DNA of 21,775 bases from HRBIN16 sp049969495 (lineage in GTDB: Bacteria; Armatimonadota; HRBIN16): the NCBI GenBank assembly GCA_049969495.1, contig JBMFOT010000059.1, positions 1 to 21,775 of the forward strand. Direction: 5' to 3'. The translations under genes were made by a program, and so were the position numbers. This document shows positions 14,728-21,775 of the stretch, piece after piece; within the stretch, counting starts at the first letter, position 1; each line of letters begins with the position of its first letter. Below the pieces are notes generated by a model. That model was not told the origin of the DNA. It saw only the letters and a program-made list of their open reading frames with translations, and searched no databases.

Positions 14728-16638
14728 GTGCGTCTGCTGGAAACCGTTCGTTCGCCCGCGGACCTGAAATCCCTGAGCCGGGAGCAGCTTCGACAGCTCG
14801 CGGCAGAAATACGGGAGACTATTATTGAAACCCTCTCGCGCACCGGTGGACACCTGGCGTCCAATCTGGGTACCGTTGAGCTCACTATCGCGCTGCACAG
14901 TGTGTGGCACATGCCGAAAGACAAGATCATCTGGGATACAGGGCACCAGGCGTATGCACACAAACTGCTCACCGGCAGGCTGGAGCGATTTGGTACACTG
15001 AGGCAGTATGGGGGCATCAGCGGCTTTTTGCGCCGCGATGAGAGCGAGTATGATGTGTGGGGCGCGGGGCACGCAGGCACGGCTATCTCCGCGGCGCTGG
15101 GTTTTGCGAAGGCTCGTGACCTGCGCGGTAGCGATGAGCGCGTAGTGGCGGTAGTAGGCGATGCCGCGTTAACCGCTGGCATGGCGTTAGAAGCGTTGAA
15201 CAATGCGGCAGAGACAAAGACCGACCTCACCGTTGTGCTCAACGATAACGAAATGTCCATCGCCGAAAACGTGGGGGCGCTGGCAACCTTCCTGTCTCGC
15301 CTGCGGGCACAGCCATGGTACCAGCGGGTGGAACATCGGGCAAAGGAGATGCTGGAAGGACTTCCGGGCAAGGCGCGCGTGCTTGCCAAGCACGCCAGAG
15401 GGTTGAAACACGGTATTACCCACGTTATCGCTCCGGAAAACACGGGAGCCATCTTCGAAGAGATGGGGTTTGAGTATATCGGTCCGCTGGACGGGCACGA
15501 TATCGACTTGTTGATAGAGGTTTTCTCGCACGCCAAAGAGCTGAAAGGTCCCGTGTTGATACATGTTATCACCGTAAAGGGTAAGGGATATGAGTTTTCC
15601 GAAGCCGATGCGCGCAAGTACCATGGCGTCACTCCCTTCTGTGTCCATGACGGCAAAATGGAAAAGAAGATGGGCGGCGAGACCTATACTCAGGTCTTCG
15701 CCGATGAACTGGTAAGCATCGCCGAGCAGAACCCCAAGGTGGTGGGCATCACCGCAGCCATGCCCGACGGAACCGGATTAGCCAAACTACAGGAGCGGTT
15801 CCCCGATCGCTATTTTGACGTAGGCATCGCCGAACAACACGCCGTGACCTTTGCCGCAGGGCTGGCAGCGGAAGGCATGGTGCCAGTGGCGGCTATCTAT
15901 TCGACCTTCCTGCAGCGTGCATTTGATCAGATCTTGCACGACGTAGCTATACAGAATCTACATGTGGTGATGGCACTGGACCGTGGTGGTCTGGTAGGCG
16001 ACGACGGCGCAACGCATCACGGCGTGTTCGACCTTTCGTACCTGCGCCTTATCCCAAACGTGGTGATTATGGCGCCTAAAGACGGTGGGGAACTCCGTGC
16101 TATGCTCCGCTTTGCCGTTTCGTACAACGGGCCCATCGCCATTCGCTATCCGCGTGGCTCGGTACCTGCCATAGATTGGGGTGTGCCCGAAAGCCCGATA
16201 GAGCTGGGCAAAGCAGAGGTATTGCGCGACGGGGACGACGTGGCCGTTTTCGCTATCGGTTCAATGGTGGCAACCGCATTTGCTGCGGTGAAGCAGCTGG
16301 AACAGGAAGGAATCCATGCCGCGCTGATCAATGCCCGTTTTGCCAAGCCACTGGACAGAGAGACCATCCTGCACTTCGCATATCGCGTTCCCCGCTTTGT
16401 GCTGGTGGAGGAAAACGCAATATGCGGTGGATTCGGTTCAGCTATACTGGAGGTACTGGCGCATGAGGGCGTTACCGGTGTGCAAGTGAAACACCTGGCT
16501 ATACCGGACGAGTTTATTGAGCATGGTTCGGTAGACATTCTGCGCAGGTTGGTCGGACTGTCTACGGAACATATTGTGGAGGCGGCACGCGCGTTGTGTG
16601 GCGTTCCGCGCAGGGCGCCTGTGGTGCTGACCGACTGA
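14728..16638 (+). CDS. dxs: 1-deoxy-D-xylulose-5-phosphate synthase
   Basis: First enzyme of the MEP pathway: it condenses pyruvate and glyceraldehyde 3-phosphate to DXP using thiamine diphosphate, feeding isoprenoids and also thiamine and pyridoxal. At 636 residues it has the normal length. Seen are GGHLASNLGTVELT (about 40-53, with catalytic-site His 42), DTGHQAYAHKLLTGR and the thiamine diphosphate motif GDAALTAGMALEALN (144-158), ending NDNEMSIAENVGAL. IAEQHAVTFAAGLA (with the activating Glu), YSTFLQRAFDQ and DRGGLVGDDGATHHG follow in the transketolase-like middle domain. The cofactor motif has Ala 146 where most enzymes have Gly (GDG), a variant found in some lineages. The start is GTG 14728 with AAGGAG about 8 nt upstream. 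No other MEP genes are adjacent. Confidence 0.97.
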   Translation: MRLLETVRSPADLKSLSREQLRQLAAEIRETIIETLSRTGGHLASNLGTVELTIALHSVWHMPKDKIIWDTGHQAYAHKLLTGRLERFGTLRQYGGISGFLRRDESEYDVWGAGHAGTAISAALGFAKARDLRGSDERVVAVVGDAALTAGMALEALNNAAETKTDLTVVLNDNEMSIAENVGALATFLSRLRAQPWYQRVEHRAKEMLEGLPGKARVLAKHARGLKHGITHVIAPENTGAIFEEMGFEYIGPLDGHDIDLLIEVFSHAKELKGPVLIHVITVKGKGYEFSEADARKYHGVTPFCVHDGKMEKKMGGETYTQVFADELVSIAEQNPKVVGITAAMPDGTGLAKLQERFPDRYFDVGIAEQHAVTFAAGLAAEGMVPVAAIYSTFLQRAFDQILHDVAIQNLHVVMALDRGGLVGDDGATHHGVFDLSYLRLIPNVVIMAPKDGGELRAMLRFAVSYNGPIAIRYPRGSVPAIDWGVPESPIELGKAEVLRDGDDVAVFAIGSMVATAFAAVKQLEQEGIHAALINARFAKPLDRETILHFAYRVPRFVLVEENAICGGFGSAILEVLAHEGVTGVQVKHLAIPDEFIEHGSVDILRRLVGLSTEHIVEAARALCGVPRRAPVVLTD

Positions 16639-16643
16639 AACGA

Positions 16644-16693
16644 GCCGAAACTTTACTTCTTACCTACGTGTCGAAGGAATATAGAGTTTCGGC
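16644..16693 (+). promoter_or_regulatory. Long-loop inverted repeat abutting a Shine-Dalgarno
   Basis: GCCGAAACT (16644-16652) and AGTTTCGGC (16685-16693) are perfect 9-bp inverted repeats with a 32-nt loop, and TTCTT/AAGGAA inside can extend pairing. The right arm ends one base before AAGGAGG, the ribosome binding site of the gene at 16706. It starts 6 nt after the dxs stop. It could be an mRNA end-stabilising or translation-modulating hairpin. It has no T run, so it is not a classic terminator. Confidence 0.5.
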
Positions 16694-16705
16694 AAGGAGG
16701 CGGTC

Positions 16706-16921
16706 ATGAAAGGTTTAAACGCTTACCTGACCATCGGTCTGATTCTGCTCACCGCATCCGTTGTGGGGTGGGTGGTACTGCTTCTGGCACAGTTTGCCCA
16801 CTGGCTAACGCGCATCGCCGGCGTGGTGAGTATCCCCTTTTTGCTGTACGGCTTCTACGTGCAGATAAAGGGCGGATCGCGCGAGTTGCCCGCCAGCGAA
16901 AAAGAGATGCTAGAGGAGTAG
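16706..16921 (+). CDS. Small two-helix membrane protein
   Basis: A 71-residue protein with two predicted membrane helices (about 7-28 and 34-53) joined by a short loop, and a charged C-terminal tail RELPASEKEMLEE. AAGGAGG lies 5 nt before ATG 16706, one of the best ribosome sites in the window, so the gene is probably real. It follows dxs by 67 nt and may be read from the dxs promoter, with the hairpin at 16644-16693 in between. I recognise no family. Both ends probably lie on the same side of the membrane, most simply the cytoplasm. Confidence 0.75.
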   Translation: MKGLNAYLTIGLILLTASVVGWVVLLLAQFAHWLTRIAGVVSIPFLLYGFYVQIKGGSRELPASEKEMLEE

Positions 16922-16981
16922 CCGCGCTACGATAAGGAAATTGCCATTGGCAGGAGATACATTGTAGGGTGGTGGAGCAAA

Positions 16982-17197
16982 ATGCAAGTGTACCGGACCG
17001 AGACTACCGTATCGTCCGAAGGGGAGTTAGTCATTCGCGGAGTGCCGTTTCGCCCCGGGGAAAAGGTGGAGGTAATTGTTATCCAGCCGAGGCGACACAA
17101 GGAGACTCTGGAGCGGTATCCCTTGCGCGGAAAGCCGTTTCGTTATGAACGCCCCTTCGATAGCGTAGCAGAGGACGAGTGGCAGGTATTGCGATGA
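16982..17197 (+). CDS. VapB-type antitoxin-like protein paired with a PIN toxin
   Basis: A 71-residue protein. The first part (VSSEGELVIRGVPFRPGEKVEVIV) is a beta-rich AbrB/SpoVT-like segment. The C-terminal part (YPLRGKPFRYERPFDSVAED) matches the style of antitoxins commonly found directly upstream of PIN-domain toxins. The antitoxin would bind the toxin through its C-terminus and its own promoter through the N-terminal part. It overlaps the PIN gene by ATGA (17194-17197), the usual order and coupling for VapBC operons. GTGGAG precedes ATG 16982. Confident as a gene and as a toxin partner by position; the exact subfamily is less certain. The frame is intact, unlike that of its toxin. Confidence 0.8.
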   Translation: MQVYRTETTVSSEGELVIRGVPFRPGEKVEVIVIQPRRHKETLERYPLRGKPFRYERPFDSVAEDEWQVLR

Positions 17198-17586
17198 TCG
17201 TATTAGATACCCACATTTGGGTATGGTGGACGCATGGAGGTGAGCAGCTTACACCGAAACAGATTGAGACTATTGCTGCCAACGAGACAGACCTGATAGG
17301 TATTAGCGCAATATCTTGCTGGGAAATCGCAAAGCTGGCTGCTTACGCCCGTCTCGAATTGCCCTGTTCGCTAGAAGAGTAGTTTGAACAGGCTTTGAGT
17401 TATCCCGGCGTGCAAATACTGGCTCTTACTCCGGAGATTGCTATTGAATCAACTCGCTTGCCTGGTGAGTTTCATCGTGACCCGGCTGACCAGATTATAG
17501 TTGCTACCGCGAGAGCCTATGGTTGCCCTCTCGTGACTTCTGACGGAAAAATCTTGCACTATCCTTACGTCCGTACGGTGTATTAG
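17194..17586 (+). pseudogene. VapC-type PIN-domain toxin interrupted by in-frame TAG
   Basis: Read through, this frame gives a full-length PIN-domain ribonuclease of 130 residues. The acidic catalytic residues are all present: Asp 5 (VLDTHIWVWW), Glu 44 (SCWEIAKL), Asp 99 (HRDPADQIIVATA) and Asp 117 (TSDGKI). A single TAG at 17380-17382 stands at codon 63, between LEE and FEQALSYPG. Relatives, as I recall them, have Trp at this point, so a TGG to TAG change is likely. The first 62 residues hold only Asp 5 and Glu 44, so the truncated product should be inactive. Nothing downstream has decayed, which points to a recent mutation, a sequence error or some readthrough. The ATG 17194 overlaps the antitoxin stop. 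Confidence 0.85.
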
Positions 17587-17589
17587 CGA

Positions 17590-18771
17590 TTAGAACCTCT
17601 CTGCCAGCGTTGTGAACGGATAGCACTTCGGGAACATGCTGTCGAGCACGTCGGCGACTGCGGGCTGTGAGAGAGTAATCAGTCCTGCTGAGTAGGCTTC
17701 TGAAGGCAACAGATACCCTCCTGCGATCTGGCTCCACGTCTGGATACTCCCCCGTGCCCAGTCGGTGACCCGTATTGGTTTTTCGCTACCCTCCGGTGCA
17801 AGTATCGCCTGGTGTTTCCCGCCCGGCACAAAGCTATCGTCTATCACGATACGTATCGCCCCCTGCCAGCTTCTCCAGTGCGGGCGCATGCACTCTATCA
17901 GTGCGGGCAGGTGGGTAATGCGCAGCATATAGGTTGGGCGCAATCCTCCCTGCACCTGTGACAGCAGTTCATCCTCGTTGTCGGTCAACCAGGTACTCCA
18001 CTGTTGAGCACGGTAAACCGGAGCACACACGCCGATTGTGTCTGCCAGATTCGCGCTGGAGAGGAAACCCAGCAGCGCCCGTTGTGCGCGCGATGTGATA
18101 AAGATAATCTCGCGAACCTCTACACGATTGCGTCCTGATTGCACCTCGTAAATCATGTAGCCCTCTACTGCACCATGAAAATCGGCGACGACCGTTTGGT
18201 ACTTTTGTCGCAGAATCCATTGCCAGCGTGCTGGCTCTCGCACGAAGCCTCCAGCGGTGTTGGAAAGATGAACATCGTGTAGACGGCGCAGGTGTTGGAG
18301 GTCACCCGCCTGATATGGACGCACGAAACGACTTTCCGCATAGGGGGGGAGGAGGAGAGCGGGGATTTCGCACCACCACTCTACCGAGGCGGTTTCCCAA
18401 CCGAATTTGCGGTAGTAGCGTGGCGAAAAGGGGTAAAGCATGGAAAGAGGTATCTTTTTGTCGTGGAGGAGTTTGATAGTGTCGCGCAGGAGCGCGCCCG
18501 CATATCCCCGTCGACGAAACGCCTCGTCGGTGGCTACTCCTGCAATGCCTGCAACGGGTATGCGTGCAGTGCCCAGCGCGATGACACCCGGCACGATGGT
18601 TAGACAAGAGATGACCTTGCCTTTGTCTACAAGCACCCTGCGCTCCAGCAGGTCAAAGAAGGGGTCAGAGTAAAATATATCTCGTGCTAGCTCCGCATCG
18701 AGCTCAAAAGCGCGGCACATCAGCTCCAGCATCTCGTCTAATTCGTTGGGGTAAGGAGCACGTATCTCCAT
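17590..18771 (-). CDS. Eis-like GNAT N-acetyltransferase with SCP2-like C-terminus
   Basis: A 393-residue acetyl-CoA-dependent acetyltransferase of the Eis type, which has two GNAT-like domains and a sterol-carrier-like third. GIAGVATDEAFRRRGYAG (75-92) is the acetyl-CoA pyrophosphate-binding motif, and MLYPFSPRYYRKFGWE (111-126) is a strong family signature carrying the Tyr expected as general acid. The C-terminal domain is about 290-393. The protein ends in Phe, as in mycobacterial Eis, where the terminal carboxylate acts as general base. Eis relatives acetylate amines, including aminoglycosides; the natural substrate here is unknown, so resistance should not be assumed. Stop is 3 bp from the end of the convergent PIN gene. 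The start ATG 18771 has a modest GAGG about 11 nt upstream. Confidence 0.88.
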   Translation of the reverse strand: MEIRAPYPNELDEMLELMCRAFELDAELARDIFYSDPFFDLLERRVLVDKGKVISCLTIVPGVIALGTARIPVAGIAGVATDEAFRRRGYAGALLRDTIKLLHDKKIPLSMLYPFSPRYYRKFGWETASVEWWCEIPALLLPPYAESRFVRPYQAGDLQHLRRLHDVHLSNTAGGFVREPARWQWILRQKYQTVVADFHGAVEGYMIYEVQSGRNRVEVREIIFITSRAQRALLGFLSSANLADTIGVCAPVYRAQQWSTWLTDNEDELLSQVQGGLRPTYMLRITHLPALIECMRPHWRSWQGAIRIVIDDSFVPGGKHQAILAPEGSEKPIRVTDWARGSIQTWSQIAGGYLLPSEAYSAGLITLSQPAVADVLDSMFPKCYPFTTLAERF

Positions 18772-18829
18772 ACAGATTAGTCCTCGCCAGCAGAATACAT
18801 CGGATACAAGGGAGATTTGGACGGCTCGG

Positions 18830-19048
18830 ATGGGAATCCTGCCTGTACAAGTAGGAGATTACGTGATGCTGCGCAAGCCTCACGCTTGTGGCGAGAACCG
18901 CTGGCAGGTGGTGAGGCTGGGGGCAGATGTGGGGCTGGTATGTGCTCGCTGTCAAAGGCGAATACTGATGCCGCGTGACGAATTTGACCGACGCCTGCGT
19001 CAGCGGTTACCGGAGGAGAGGCAAGAGGGTGAAACACCTGGCGGTTAG
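18830..19048 (+). CDS. DUF951 family protein
   Basis: A 72-residue protein matching the small DUF951 family: VGDYVMLRKPHACGENRWQV, then RLGADVGLVCARCQRRILMPR. His 18, Cys 20, Cys 38 and Cys 41 could form a metal site, which is inference from spacing. The family is of unknown function. The last third is charged and Arg/Glu-rich, beyond the usual domain. The start ATG 18830 has only a weak ribosome site (GGACGG). It is the first gene of a plus-strand set and overlaps the following secreted-protein gene by 20 nt. It runs divergently from the acetyltransferase across a 58-nt gap. Confidence 0.82.
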   Translation: MGILPVQVGDYVMLRKPHACGENRWQVVRLGADVGLVCARCQRRILMPRDEFDRRLRQRLPEERQEGETPGG

Positions 19049-20102
19049 TGCGGTACTCGGTCTGTTGTGCTTACGCGTGGTGCTTGCGCAGGCAGAGGAG
19101 AGAATCACATGGTCTCTTCAAGGGGCGGAGGCACCCCCTGTCCCCTTTCATCAGTTTGTGGGAACACCCGAGCCTTCTGCCGCTACCGACGCCGTGGCAC
19201 GCTGGGTGGGGTGGGAAGGCGGAGAGCGGCAGCGTTGTGAGAGCAGTAGTCATTCGCTGCGTGTCGCTGTTGTACACCTGCCCCGAACATGGAGTCTGGT
19301 GCTGTGGAATAGCTCGGAGCAGAAGGTGAAAGTGGTAATAAACGGAGAACTACCTGCCGGTGTGTACACGACGGAACGGCTCCTGCTGGGGGGCGATGGA
19401 GAGATTACCGCTATCGAGCGACGGAACGGGTTGCGACAGCACAGCGCAGGCAGAGTACAACGTATTGAATGGCTGAACGCACGGTCGGGACTGGTATTGC
19501 GCTTTGTGGAGAGGCTGCAGAGTGTGGACGAAGCGATGAACGCGATCCGGCAGTCGGTATGGCAGAGTGGGGTGCCGCGTGGCGTTTTGTCTCGCCTTGC
19601 CGCGCTGATGCGTGAAGCCGATAGCCACTGGTATCAGGCGCGGGCAAACCTGCGCAGGGGCAACGTGTCGATGAGCGCACGCGGAATACACCGGATGCTG
19701 TTTTTAGCCAGTGGGATGCGCGTTGTTTCCTCGAAATACGCTGGTGCAGAGGAAGTAACTGGGCAAGCGGAGATTCTTATCGATGCGCTGTCGGAACTCT
19801 CTTCCGCCCTGTTGAACATCGTCATCGATGTCAGACGTGAGGGGCAATCACTGCAGGTACAGGTGGTAAACGCAGGCGCGCAGGTCTGGAACGCGCTGCG
19901 TCTGACTCCGGAAACGGCAGCGGATAGCGATGCGGTGGTGCTGGCGAACGTGAAACCGATGGAGCGTGCCGAGGCGTCTTTTAGATTGTCGGGCGAGCGG
20001 CAGATGCCTGCCATCGTGGCGAGCGTGCTGTTCAACGGGGGGTATGCCCGACTGAGGGTATCTTGCGGCGGTGTTGAATCCGGTAAGGAGGAGGAACCAT
20101 GA
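19029..20102 (+). CDS. Secreted protein of unknown function, coupled to an Ig/TPR protein
   Basis: A 357-residue protein beginning at GTG 19029 with GGAGAGG about 8 nt upstream. This start gives a signal peptide (KHLAVSAVLGLLCL, cleavage about VLA|Q after residue 20), whereas the upstream in-frame start at 18975 would place about 18 polar residues before it. The mature protein begins with a beta-rich N-terminal domain containing RTWSLVLWNSSEQKVKVVIN. A helical central part (about 165-265) follows, then a beta-rich domain resembling an Ig-like or CARDB-type fold, with LQVQVVNAGAQVWNALRLTP. I recognise no named family. It overlaps the DUF951 gene by 20 nt and the next gene by ATGA, so it is probably a partner of the Ig/TPR protein in the envelope. 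Carbohydrate binding is possible but unsupported. Confidence 0.78.
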   Translation: MKHLAVSAVLGLLCLRVVLAQAEERITWSLQGAEAPPVPFHQFVGTPEPSAATDAVARWVGWEGGERQRCESSSHSLRVAVVHLPRTWSLVLWNSSEQKVKVVINGELPAGVYTTERLLLGGDGEITAIERRNGLRQHSAGRVQRIEWLNARSGLVLRFVERLQSVDEAMNAIRQSVWQSGVPRGVLSRLAALMREADSHWYQARANLRRGNVSMSARGIHRMLFLASGMRVVSSKYAGAEEVTGQAEILIDALSELSSALLNIVIDVRREGQSLQVQVVNAGAQVWNALRLTPETAADSDAVVLANVKPMERAEASFRLSGERQMPAIVASVLFNGGYARLRVSCGGVESGKEEEP

Positions 20103-21640
20103 GGGCGTTAGTATGGATAGCAGTGGCGAGCATGATATGGTGGTATCCGCCGCGCTTGACGGTAACCCCTGAAGCGGGGAGTGTGGTGTCGGACGTCGTA
20201 GAGGTGCGCGTGACCTCTAATGAGCCACTGAAGCGTGTGGAGTTCTTGCTGGACGGTAATCCGGTCGGCAGCGACACCACAACGCCCTATACATGGACGT
20301 GGGATACCCTGTCTGTTACGGAAGGGGAGCACGTGCTGACCTTGCGGGTCACCGATTGGAACGACCGCGTGGCATCAACGGAGGTGCGCTACAGAGTAGA
20401 CAACGGCTTGTTGCGCGGTGGGGCATTCTATCTGGAGCAAGCCCGACAGCACCTGTCCGCGCAGCAGTGGGATGAAGCACTAAAGGCGGCGCGACGAGCG
20501 GCGCACCTGTTGCCGAACGACGGACAGGCGCACCACCTGCTGGCGCAAGCGTGGCTGGGTACCGCACAGTGGGAGAAGGCAGCGCAAAGCGCGGAGCAGG
20601 CGGTCAATCTGCTGCCGTCGCCCGAAACATACGGTACACTGGCTCAGGCGCATCTGCGCATCGCCTTTGCGCAGATGGTGGAGCCGGAGAAGCGGTTTTC
20701 TTCTCTGCGGGCGGCGATAGACGCTGCTCTGCGTGGAGGCGAGTTGCGTCTTGCGCAGGCGAAAACGCCCCTTGAGAAGGCGCGTGCTCTGGCGCAGCTG
20801 GGCAGGCTGGAAGAGGCGGCAATCGCTTACCTACAGGCGGGCGGTACCGCAGAGAACTTTTTGGCTGCAGCGCGATGTTACCTGCTGGCTGGACGCTGGC
20901 AAGACGCAGAGCGGATGTGTAATCTGGCGGAGGGGCGATCGGCGGACAAGATAGTCGTGGGAACATACAGGGCGCTCGCGCTATCTCTGCGAGGCAAGAT
21001 GTCGGATGCGCGCGCGATGCTGGAGCGGCTGGAAGCGACGGAATCGACGAAAACCCTGCTGGCGTTGGCGGGGGCGAATAACGCCCTGCGCGAGATGAAG
21101 GCGTCGGAGACGTTGCGCATTCTACTTCCGCTTCATGAATTGGGAGAAACTTCGGATGCAATGGAGGTTCTGCTCACTGCAGCATTCGCGGAAGCACGCG
21201 AGTTCCCGCGCGCCGAGGACCACTTTCGCGAGGCGCTGCTGCGCAACCCGCTGAGCTGGCAGGCTCTGGCGCAAAAGGGGTTCGAAACGCTCGCGGTGGG
21301 CTCCGTCACAACTGCCTCGCGCTACTTTGACCTGGCGGCGCGTATCCGCCCCGACGACGCATGGGTGTTGTGCGGGCAGTCGCTGTGTGCCGGAGACAAA
21401 CGACGTGCAGTAGAACTCGCCCAGAGGGCTGTCCAGCAGGCGCCTAACGCTCCCTGGACATTGGCGGTGTTGAGCTACGCTCAATCGCGTGCCGGGCAGA
21501 TAGACGAGGCTCTGCGCACTATCGAGAGGGCACGCAATATGGACCGCGAAAACATCGATATCGCCTCGCCGCCGGACGCGCGTCGTGCAGGACAGATAGC
21601 ACGCATCCTCGGCAGGCGGGTGATGTTGCCTCTGGAGTAG
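20099..21640 (+). CDS. Envelope protein with Ig-like domain and TPR array
   Basis: A 513-residue protein. An N-terminal hydrophobic segment (about 4-15) acts as a signal or anchor. Next comes a bacterial Ig-like domain (about 20-100: VTPEAGSVVSDVVEVRVTS, then VEFLLDGNPVG and EGEHVLTLRVTDW), of the type found in secreted carbohydrate-active and surface proteins. The rest (about 105-505) is a TPR superhelix with clear repeats such as QQWDEALKAARRAAHLLPND and EFPRAEDHFREALLRNP, suited to binding other proteins. GGAGGAGG stands before ATG 20099, which overlaps the upstream stop. With the preceding secreted protein it forms a coupled two-gene unit, probably an extracytoplasmic complex. No catalytic motif is visible. 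Confidence 0.87.
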   Translation: MRALVWIAVASMIWWYPPRLTVTPEAGSVVSDVVEVRVTSNEPLKRVEFLLDGNPVGSDTTTPYTWTWDTLSVTEGEHVLTLRVTDWNDRVASTEVRYRVDNGLLRGGAFYLEQARQHLSAQQWDEALKAARRAAHLLPNDGQAHHLLAQAWLGTAQWEKAAQSAEQAVNLLPSPETYGTLAQAHLRIAFAQMVEPEKRFSSLRAAIDAALRGGELRLAQAKTPLEKARALAQLGRLEEAAIAYLQAGGTAENFLAAARCYLLAGRWQDAERMCNLAEGRSADKIVVGTYRALALSLRGKMSDARAMLERLEATESTKTLLALAGANNALREMKASETLRILLPLHELGETSDAMEVLLTAAFAEAREFPRAEDHFREALLRNPLSWQALAQKGFETLAVGSVTTASRYFDLAARIRPDDAWVLCGQSLCAGDKRRAVELAQRAVQQAPNAPWTLAVLSYAQSRAGQIDEALRTIERARNMDRENIDIASPPDARRAGQIARILGRRVMLPLE

Positions 21641-21658
21641 TGAGAGGAGGTATTGATA

Positions 21659-21775
21659 ATGCGCCTTGTGGTTTTCAGTAAGATGTTCCGGCAATACGAT
21701 GCCGAGGGGCTGGTAGCTCTGGGACAGGAGCTGGGCACGGAAGGGTAGGACCTTGCCGTGCGCAAGGGGCATCCG
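21659..21775 (+). pseudogene. Start of sugar-phosphate isomerase-like gene with in-frame TAG (cut by window)
   Basis: The reading frame begins at ATG 21659 with GAGAGGAGG upstream and gives MRLVVFSKMFRQYDAEGLVA, then a TAG at 21746-21748 (codon 30), then DLAVRKGHP to the window edge in the same frame. The start, the spacing and the DLAVRKGHP block resemble the N-terminus of TIM-barrel sugar-phosphate isomerases, where the position before DLxVR is usually an aromatic or aliphatic residue. A TAC or TAT to TAG change would explain the interruption. Only 39 codons are visible, so the family call is moderate and the gene could be otherwise intact downstream. It follows the Ig/TPR gene by 18 nt. 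Confidence 0.6.

Noticed and set aside
14691..15656. Minus-strand frame of 321 codons, Ser-rich, opposite dxs
   Set aside because: Low-complexity antisense composition; dxs on the plus strand is unmistakable.
1..21775. TAG as a sense codon genome-wide
   Set aside because: At least six intact genes in the window end in TAG, so general recoding does not fit.
1..21775. CRISPR array, tRNA, rRNA, integrase or insertion-sequence transposase
   Set aside because: No regularly spaced direct repeats, cloverleaf, ribosomal RNA sequence or transposase/integrase motifs were seen on either strand.

Overview
This 21.8 kb stretch reads as an ordinary, densely packed chromosomal segment of a diderm (two-membrane) bacterium of moderately high GC. 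TolC-type outer-membrane and membrane-fusion proteins imply two membranes. The mix of xylose-isomerase-like TIM-barrel isomerases, Gfo/Idh/MocA dehydrogenases, a DUF951 protein, TPR/Ig proteins and many secreted proteins of unknown function resembles Armatimonadota genomes. That placement is inference from gene content only; there is no rRNA or tRNA in the window.

Layout. (1) 1-516 minus: a secreted protein running off the left edge. (2) 517-777: intergenic, with a promoter for the first gene and a 79-bp composite hairpin repeat. (3) 778-5703 plus: an efflux operon of TolC-like protein, HlyD/MacA-like fusion protein, MacB/FtsX-type permease and a secreted Gly/Pro/Met-rich protein. No ABC ATPase gene is present. 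It ends at a bidirectional terminator. (4) 5771-7343 minus: dut followed by a zinc-ribbon/TPR membrane protein. (5) 7456-9355 minus: a TIM-barrel sugar isomerase and a Gfo/Idh/MocA dehydrogenase. (6) 9356-10062: a second copy of the hairpin repeat, two facing single-helix microproteins (one without a normal start codon) and an overlapping divergent promoter. (7) 10063-10617 plus: a conserved-looking protein of unknown function. (8) 10609-12827 minus: two coupled GT-B glycosyltransferases. (9) 12926-14526 plus: an excisionase-type HTH protein coupled to a GGDEF diguanylate cyclase. (10) 14660-16921 plus: a strong promoter, dxs and a small two-helix membrane protein. (11) 16982-17586 plus: a VapBC-like toxin-antitoxin pair whose toxin carries an in-frame TAG. 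(12) 17590-18771 minus: an Eis-like acetyltransferase. (13) 18830-21640 plus: a DUF951 protein, a secreted unknown and an Ig/TPR protein. (14) 21659-21775 plus: the start of a sugar-phosphate isomerase-like gene, also broken by an in-frame TAG.

Genes are tightly packed. Five adjacent pairs share 4-base ATGA stop/start overlaps, which suggests translational coupling. Housekeeping content (dxs for isoprenoid precursors, dut for nucleotide sanitation) is mixed with envelope functions (efflux, glycosyl transfer, secreted proteins) and signalling (cyclic-di-GMP). Nothing marks the window as a phage, plasmid or genomic island. The main oddities are two amber-interrupted reading frames, an efflux operon without its ATPase, a shared -10 divergent promoter beside microprotein genes, and a duplicated hairpin repeat.
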